From positions 1-20,395 of the forward strand of contig CAZGFQ010000036.1 of the NCBI GenBank assembly GCA_964525185.1: DNA of 20,395 bases, read 5' to 3'. The position numbers and the translations under genes were made by a program. The stretch's first letter is position 1. Each line of letters starts with the position of its first letter. Below the pieces are notes generated by a model. It worked only from the letters and a program-made list of their open reading frames with translations, was not told the origin of the DNA and searched no databases. Source of the stretch: JABHGY01 sp964525185 (GTDB taxonomy: Bacteria; Fidelibacterota; Marinisomatia; Marinisomatales; UBA1611). This document shows positions 15,334-20,395 of this stretch, in pieces.

Positions 15334-17409
15334 ATGAAAAAATATAATTCATCAGACATTCGGAATTTTGCTATTGTTGGCCACGGAACCACTGGAAAGA
15401 CTACTTTAGCTGAAGCAATGCTTGTATGTGGAAAAGAAATAAATCGCATGGGAACAGTTGAGGCAGGTAATACTGTTTCCGACTTTAGCCCAGGTGAAAG
15501 AGATAGACAAATATCTATCCATGCAGTGCCACTTCATATGGAATGGCAAGGAACAAAATTTAACATGATTGATGCACCGGGATATTCTGATTTTATTGGT
15601 GAAACTACAGGAAGTTTAGCAGTCGTCGATATGGCTGTTGTCGTTGTCCATGCTGTAAATGGTGTTGAAGTGGGCACAGAAATGATGTGGGATATTGCTG
15701 ATAAATATGGCATTCCTAAAGTTTTAGTTGTTAATGGATTGGACCGTGAACATACTCATTTTGACGAAGCATTAGCTAAGGCAAAATCCCGGTTTGGAAA
15801 TAATGTATTCCCCATGCAGCTTCCGGTAAATGCGGGTCCAGGATTTAATCAAGTAGTAGATGTTCTAAGAAGTGAGCTTATTACATATAAGGATGATGGT
15901 TCTGGTGAATATCTAGAAGGTGAACTTCCAGCCGATTTGAAAGAAAAAGTTGAAGAACTCCATGGCGAACTCATTGAATATGTTGCTGAATCGGATGATT
16001 CATTATTAGAAAAATTCTTTGAGGATGGTAGTTTAACAGAAGAAGAAATGCGAAGCGGTATTCATCATGCGATTCAAAATCAGGTGTTTATCCCTATGTT
16101 TTGCACTGCAGCTGACCGAAATATCGGTGTTGCGCGGCTATGTGATTTTATTGGGAAATATGGTTCATCTCCTGTAGATAGGAAAATTGTGCATGGAATG
16201 GATGAATCAGGAAATGATGTAGAAATATCACTTGATGGTCAAAATACTGTATTGCAAGTATTCAAAACAATGGCTGATTCTCACGTTGGTGAATTATCCT
16301 TATTTAGGGTTTATGCGGGAACAGTTTCAATGGGCGATGATCTTTATAATACAAATAGAAAGAATACTGAGCGATTTGGGCAATTGTCGATATTAAATGG
16401 AAAAACCCGAACTCAAGTAGAATCACTTACAGCGGGTGATATGGGTGCTGTTGTAAAATTAAAGGACACTCATACTGGAAATACATTATGTAGCCCAAAT
16501 AAGAAAGTGAGTTTACCTACAATAGAAATGCCAAATCCAAACATTCATGCTGCCATTGTTTCTAAGCAAGGAGATGAAGAAAAATTGGCGATTGGTCTTT
16601 CTACACTCCATGAAGAAGATCCAACATTTGTATATCGGGTGGATGGTGAAGTACATCAAACGATTATTTCAGGTCAAGGAGAATTACACCTTCGAGTGAG
16701 TACAGATCGTTTGAAAAATAGATTCAATATTGAACTTCAACTGATTGAACCTAAAGTGCCGTATAGAGAAACGATTCTCAAAAAGAGTGAAGCAAAGTAT
16801 CGACATAAAAAACAATCTGGTGGTGCAGGTCAGTTTGCTGAAGTTTGGATGCGAATTGAGCCAAAGCAACGCGGAGAAGGAATAGAATTTACACATTCAT
16901 TGGTTGGCCAAAATGTTGATCGTGTTTTTGTGCCGTCTGTAGAAAAAGGTGTTAAAACCGCATGTACGGATGGTATTATTGCCGGATGTAATGTTGTGGA
17001 TTTGAAAGTGGACTTTTATGATGGAAAAATGCATCCTGTAGATTCAAAGGATATTGCATTTCAAACAGCAGGAAAGCACGCTTTTAGAGAAGCATTTTTA
17101 AGTGCAAAGCCTTGTTTACTTGAACCTATCATGGATATTGAAGTTAAAGTCCCAGAGGACTTTATGGGTGATATTATGGGTGACATTTCAGGTAAACGTG
17201 GTAAAATTATGGGTATGGATGCGGATGGTAATTTTCAAATTATTAAAGCTCAAGTTCCGCAGGCTGAATTATATCATTATGCTACGACTGTTCGTTCATT
17301 AACGGGGGGAAGAGGCCTTCATAAGGAAACGTTTAGCCATTATGAAAAAATGCCAAAAGAATCTGAGTCTAAAGTAGTTGCATCTCGTAAAAAAGAAGAT
17401 GAAGAATAA
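15334..17409 (+). CDS. fusA: Elongation factor G-like translational GTPase (EF-G2-type paralogue)
   Basis: A 691-residue protein with the five-domain EF-G layout. G1 is GHGTTGKT (16-23). The switch I region ends SPGERDRQISI (compare RGITI), G3 is DAPGYSDF (80-87) and G4 is NGLD (134-137). Domain II is at about 290-390, domain IV begins with KQSGGAGQFAEVW, and the C-terminal domain has EVKVPEDFMGDIMGDISGKRG. Tyr84 replaces the catalytic His of G3, and Gly135 replaces Lys of the NKxD guanine motif. These features match the EF-G2/FusA2 branch (such as mycobacterial FusA2) better than the housekeeping EF-G, so its ribosome role is uncertain. It is preceded by a terminator, so it should have its own promoter, not identified here. 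Confidence 0.9.
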   Translation: MKKYNSSDIRNFAIVGHGTTGKTTLAEAMLVCGKEINRMGTVEAGNTVSDFSPGERDRQISIHAVPLHMEWQGTKFNMIDAPGYSDFIGETTGSLAVVDMAVVVVHAVNGVEVGTEMMWDIADKYGIPKVLVVNGLDREHTHFDEALAKAKSRFGNNVFPMQLPVNAGPGFNQVVDVLRSELITYKDDGSGEYLEGELPADLKEKVEELHGELIEYVAESDDSLLEKFFEDGSLTEEEMRSGIHHAIQNQVFIPMFCTAADRNIGVARLCDFIGKYGSSPVDRKIVHGMDESGNDVEISLDGQNTVLQVFKTMADSHVGELSLFRVYAGTVSMGDDLYNTNRKNTERFGQLSILNGKTRTQVESLTAGDMGAVVKLKDTHTGNTLCSPNKKVSLPTIEMPNPNIHAAIVSKQGDEEKLAIGLSTLHEEDPTFVYRVDGEVHQTIISGQGELHLRVSTDRLKNRFNIELQLIEPKVPYRETILKKSEAKYRHKKQSGGAGQFAEVWMRIEPKQRGEGIEFTHSLVGQNVDRVFVPSVEKGVKTACTDGIIAGCNVVDLKVDFYDGKMHPVDSKDIAFQTAGKHAFREAFLSAKPCLLEPIMDIEVKVPEDFMGDIMGDISGKRGKIMGMDADGNFQIIKAQVPQAELYHYATTVRSLTGGRGLHKETFSHYEKMPKESESKVVASRKKEDEE

Positions 17410-17468
17410 TTACTAAAGATGGTATTCGGATTTATAAAGGTAAATATCACGGATCTGAGACTTATTTC

Positions 17469-17963
17469 ATGAAGAGATTATGGGCTCCTTGGAGAATAGA
17501 TTATATTCGTTCACCTAAAGAAAAAGGGTGCGTATTTTGCGACAAGCCAAAACAAAATGATGATCGTTCATCTCTCATTTTGGCTCGTGGTAAATTGTCA
17601 TATGTATTGATGAATCTATACCCATACAATAATGCGCATTTAATGGTGACGCCCTATATTCATGAAAGTAACACGCAAGCCTTACCATCAGAAACCCTAA
17701 ATGAAATTATGTGGCTAGCTGATAAATCTATGGAAATATTGAAGGAGAAACTTTCAGCAGAAGGTTTTAATTTCGGCGCCAATATTGGGTCAGCAGGTGG
17801 CGCAGGGATTGAAGAACATATCCATTTCCACATAGTACCGCGGTGGTCAGGGGATACTAATTTTATGCCGGTTTTAGGCCATACGAAGGTTCAAGTTCAA
17901 GGGCTTGAGGATACCTATGACCACTTATTACCAGCTTTTAATCAATTAATGGAGAAAACTTAA
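17469..17963 (+). CDS. HIT family protein, Ap4A phosphorylase/hydrolase-like
   Basis: A 164-residue nucleotide-binding protein. The histidine triad GIEEHIHFHIVPRW (His117, His119, His121) is complete, and MKRLWAPWRIDYI plus GCVFC (Cys21/Cys24) at the N-terminus is characteristic of the HIT subgroup with diadenosine-tetraphosphate phosphorylase activity. NLYPYNNAHLMVTPYIHE completes the core. Its role would be cutting Ap4A-type dinucleotides. It follows the EF-G-like gene by 59 bases and overlaps the next small membrane-protein gene as TAATG. Confidence 0.93.
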   Translation: MKRLWAPWRIDYIRSPKEKGCVFCDKPKQNDDRSSLILARGKLSYVLMNLYPYNNAHLMVTPYIHESNTQALPSETLNEIMWLADKSMEILKEKLSAEGFNFGANIGSAGGAGIEEHIHFHIVPRWSGDTNFMPVLGHTKVQVQGLEDTYDHLLPAFNQLMEKT

Positions 17964-18172
17964 TGGATTATTTTTCACATTCATGGCTTCCATATATGTA
18001 TTTATATGGATTGGGAGCCATTTTCTTTTTCTCAGGCGTATATTTGGTCTGGAAAACAAATGCATTAGACATGAAAAAATCACATCATAGAAGATGGATG
18101 ACAGTCATGTTTTTAGGGTATGGTTGGTTTATGGCTATACACGGAATTTTAACTTTTTTAGCTCTGAGGTAA
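17963..18172 (+). CDS. Small two-helix membrane protein, possible symporter partner
   Basis: A 69-residue protein with two hydrophobic helices (about 9-30 and 45-67) joined by a basic loop LDMKKSHHRRW. The family is not recognised. It begins in a TAATG overlap with the HIT gene and ends three bases before the GTG start of the sodium/solute symporter. Small membrane proteins encoded directly before SSF transporters are known in other bacteria as accessory subunits, so a partner role is reasonable inference. The GAGGT at its 3' end doubles as the ribosome binding site of the symporter gene. Confidence 0.75.
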   Translation: MDYFSHSWLPYMYLYGLGAIFFFSGVYLVWKTNALDMKKSHHRRWMTVMFLGYGWFMAIHGILTFLALR

Positions 18173-18175
18173 ACG

Positions 18176-20272
18176 GTGGAAACATTTCATAATATAGGAA
18201 CGTCAACAGATTGGATTGTCATGATAGTTTATTTCATGGCAGTGATGCTATTTGGAAGTTATTTTGGAAGATATACCAAAAATACGTCTGATTTCTTTTT
18301 TGGAGGTCGTCGTTTTAGTTGGTGGCTCATTACCATGTCCATTGTAGCGACGGGTGTTGGAAGTCATAGTTTTGTAAAATATTCCGCTAAAGGATTTGAA
18401 CATGGAATTAGTTCATCTATGACCTACCTGAACGATTGGTTTTTTGTCCCATTTTTTATGTTCGGTTGGTTACCCATTATTGTGTATTCAAAAGTGAGAT
18501 CTATTCCAGAATATTTTGAAAAACGCTTTAGTCCATCCGCTCGATTCTTAGCCACAATTCTACTTCTTCTTTATATGATTGGATATATTGGAATTGGATT
18601 TTTAACTCTGGGGAAAGCTGTGATTCCCATGTTGCCAGAAGCATTCCAAATGATGGGCGCTACTGTGGATGTTACATTAATGAGAGCGATTATGGTTATT
18701 GCAGTCATTACTGGGATTTATATTACTTTTGGCGGACAAACAGCTGTTATTTTTACTGATTTATTGCAAGGTGTGATTCTCCTGTTTGCTGGGTTTATGT
18801 TGTTTTTTATCGGGATTTCATATTTAGGCGGTTTTAGTACTTTTTGGGATTTATTACCTACAACATGGAAATTGCCACTGGCAGATTTTAATCAACCGTC
18901 GAGTTTTAATTTCGTAGGTATTTTTTGGCAGGATGCTGTAGCAGGTTCCATAGGGTTTTTATTTATGAATCAAGGATTACTCATGCGATTCATGGCGTGT
19001 AAAAATGTGAATGAAGGGCGAAAAGCTGCCGCTATTAATATCATGTTTGTATTACCCCTTTCTGCAGTTGTTGTAGGGAATGCAGGTTGGTTAGGGAAAG
19101 CCATTTCTGTTGCGACGCCTGACATCATTAGTCCAAATACGTCACCCGATGAAATATTTGTTGTTGTTGCAAGTATTATAACAAGTCCAGGTGTTTTTGG
19201 ATTTGTTATGGCTGCATTAACAGCTGCACTCATGTCAACAGTTGATACGCTCATTAATGCTACTGCGGCCATTTGTGTCAATGATATTTATAGACCATTA
19301 GCACATTTTTTCGGAACAACGTTTAAAAATGAAGAAGAAAAGGATCGAAAAGAGTTGTATGTGGCAAGATGGACATCCATCGTAATTACAACTTTGGGTG
19401 TTGTTGCTGTTTTAGCATTCAAAAATTTCCCAACTGTTTATGAAGCGCATGGTTATTTTCATTCCACATTAACCCCACCGCTTGTTGTTGCTATTTTTAT
19501 GGGCGTATTTTGGAAACGATTTACACCTGCTGGGGTGATTACAACATTTTTGGGAGGTGTTGCTTTAATGATTTTAGGTGCACGATATCCTGGAATTATT
19601 ATTGCACCATTTGATCATGGTATTGAAATGAATCCGGATAGACCATACTCCTATATTCGTGCATTTTATAATACAGTTGCTTGTGTCGGTGTAGGTGTTT
19701 TTGTAACACTTGCTGGAAGCATTTATGCAAAAATATCTTCTCTGTTTAAGGATCAACAGAATGGATCTGGGAAAATGATGATAATGTCTGTAATAGCTGG
19801 AATTGCTTTTGTTGGAGTCCTATTTGGATTTCAGTCTATGTCTGTGCAATTAATAAATGCTTTTATTGTTATTACGCTTGTTCCTTTACTCATATATTAT
19901 TATGTCCCGTATGATGAAAAGAAAGCGACGGAAGGATTAACAGCATTATCTATTGAATCAGCTAAAAAAATGTTTAAAGGTTCGGACATCAATGATAACG
20001 AAGGACAAATAATTGAAGGACAGTACCAGCTTGATGAAGGGTTAGGGAAAGAAATTCGGTTCTCTCAAAATGATATGGAAAAAATGTCCGCACATGTTGG
20101 AGATTTAGTCTATGTATCTGATAAGCGTAAATGGCTTGGTGGATTAAAATCAATCCATGCTGTTTATGGTGAACCCCATTCAGAAGATGGTATCATTTAT
20201 ATGAGTCAATCTAATATTGAATCTGGATTATTTGATAAAGGTAAAATTTTAGAGGCTGAAAAGGAAATGTAA
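18176..20272 (+). CDS. Sodium:solute symporter family protein with extra C-terminal domain
   Basis: A 698-residue inner-membrane transporter coupling Na+ to uptake of a solute. It starts at GTG with GAGGT (18166-18170) five bases upstream. SSF marks are DFFFGGRRFSWWLITMS (39-55), GLLMRFMACKNVNEGRKAA (267-285), and AALMSTVDTLINATAAICVN (350-369) with the Ser/Thr residues of the usual sodium site, followed by DIYRP. About 13-14 hydrophobic segments end near residue 577. The last ~120 residues form an unrecognised soluble tail including IRFSQNDMEKMSAHVGDLVY and GIIYMSQSNIESGLFDKGK. The substrate cannot be told from sequence. Confidence 0.92.
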   Translation: METFHNIGTSTDWIVMIVYFMAVMLFGSYFGRYTKNTSDFFFGGRRFSWWLITMSIVATGVGSHSFVKYSAKGFEHGISSSMTYLNDWFFVPFFMFGWLPIIVYSKVRSIPEYFEKRFSPSARFLATILLLLYMIGYIGIGFLTLGKAVIPMLPEAFQMMGATVDVTLMRAIMVIAVITGIYITFGGQTAVIFTDLLQGVILLFAGFMLFFIGISYLGGFSTFWDLLPTTWKLPLADFNQPSSFNFVGIFWQDAVAGSIGFLFMNQGLLMRFMACKNVNEGRKAAAINIMFVLPLSAVVVGNAGWLGKAISVATPDIISPNTSPDEIFVVVASIITSPGVFGFVMAALTAALMSTVDTLINATAAICVNDIYRPLAHFFGTTFKNEEEKDRKELYVARWTSIVITTLGVVAVLAFKNFPTVYEAHGYFHSTLTPPLVVAIFMGVFWKRFTPAGVITTFLGGVALMILGARYPGIIIAPFDHGIEMNPDRPYSYIRAFYNTVACVGVGVFVTLAGSIYAKISSLFKDQQNGSGKMMIMSVIAGIAFVGVLFGFQSMSVQLINAFIVITLVPLLIYYYVPYDEKKATEGLTALSIESAKKMFKGSDINDNEGQIIEGQYQLDEGLGKEIRFSQNDMEKMSAHVGDLVYVSDKRKWLGGLKSIHAVYGEPHSEDGIIYMSQSNIESGLFDKGKILEAEKEM

Positions 20273-20286
20273 CTTTGAGAGGCAGG

Positions 20287-20315
20287 AAAAGTCTTTTAAA
20301 TTCCCGGGCTTTTTT
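20287..20315 (+). terminator. Probable rho-independent terminator after the symporter gene
   Basis: AAAAGTC (20287-20293) pairs with GGCTTTT (20307-20313, one G-U pair), with a 13-base loop and a T-run of six. It lies 15 bases after the stop and separates the symporter gene from the tRNA. Confidence 0.55.
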
Positions 20316-20342
20316 AAACAAGAATACATAAAAAAGACATAT

Positions 20343-20395
20343 TCCGGAGTAGCTCAGTTGGTAGAGCAGGTGACTGTTAATCACTTTGTCGGGGG
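20343..20395 (+). tRNA. tRNA-Asn (GTT), 3'-truncated by window edge
   Basis: The cloverleaf is visible up to the T-stem. The acceptor strand is TCCGGAG (20343-20349), the D-stem is GCTC/GAGC around AGTTGGTA, and the anticodon stem GGTGA/TCACT holds the loop CTGTTAA with anticodon GTT at 20376-20378. The T-arm starts with GGGGG at the window end. GTT reads AAC/AAU, hence asparagine, a tRNA that is itself a substrate class for queuosine modification by Tgt. Confidence 0.93.

Noticed and set aside
17419..17472. A 17-codon open frame ending in an ATGA overlap with the HIT gene (possible leader peptide)
   Set aside because: Too short, with no ribosome binding site and no attenuator-like structure or codon run; likely chance in a short gap.
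1..20395. CRISPR arrays, insertion sequences, phage or toxin-antitoxin modules
   Set aside because: No direct repeat array, transposase-like frame, terminal inverted repeats or recognisable phage/toxin protein was found on either strand.

Overview
The window is about 20 kb of AT-rich, gene-dense bacterial chromosome. Nearly all intergenic gaps are under 100 bases and no stretch over 300 bases lacks a gene. Features of the FCB (Fibrobacteres-Chlorobi-Bacteroidota) group are a Tgt without the usual zinc cysteines, an Ig-like lipoprotein carrying the PPGGPKD motif, and few Shine-Dalgarno sequences. The absence of clear phage or IS genes and the pelagic style of metabolism make me lean towards a marine lineage such as Marinimicrobia (SAR406). 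That placement is inference. No mobile element, CRISPR array or rRNA was seen.

Region 1 (1-2291, + strand): the 3' part of tgt, a NUDIX hydrolase, a Bcp-type peroxiredoxin and a small membrane protein with a zinc ribbon. The peroxiredoxin is the highlight. Its catalytic cysteine codon is a TGA, the protein is intact on both sides, and it has no cysteine anywhere else. It therefore reads as a selenoprotein of 152 residues, and plausible SECIS-like RNA folds span the TGA.

Region 2 (2356-11349, - strand): a long, tightly packed catabolic operon. Transcribed from right to left it encodes an Lrp/AsnC regulator, a HisC-type aminotransferase, 4-hydroxyphenylpyruvate dioxygenase, fumarylacetoacetase, a DUF309 protein, a homogentisate dioxygenase and a flavin-reductase-like protein. 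A DDAH-like amidinohydrolase, a shrunken adenylate-forming enzyme that has lost its ATP loop, and an outer-membrane barrel-like protein follow. This gives the tyrosine-to-homogentisate-to-fumarate/acetoacetate route except for a recognisable maleylacetoacetate isomerase.

Region 3 (11350-15252, + strand): after a short divergent promoter region come sfsA, a large Ig-like lipoprotein, a mannose-1-phosphate guanylyltransferase and a small conserved unknown protein, closed by a likely terminator.

Region 4 (15334-20395, + strand): an EF-G paralogue with altered GTPase motifs, a HIT-family nucleotide phosphorylase/hydrolase, a two-helix membrane protein and a sodium/solute symporter with an extra C-terminal domain. 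A terminator follows, then the start of a tRNA-Asn gene cut by the window end.

Many gene junctions are TAATG or TAAATG, pointing to coupled translation. TGA is used as a normal stop only once (end of the homogentisate dioxygenase gene), and all other complete genes end in TAA or TAG.
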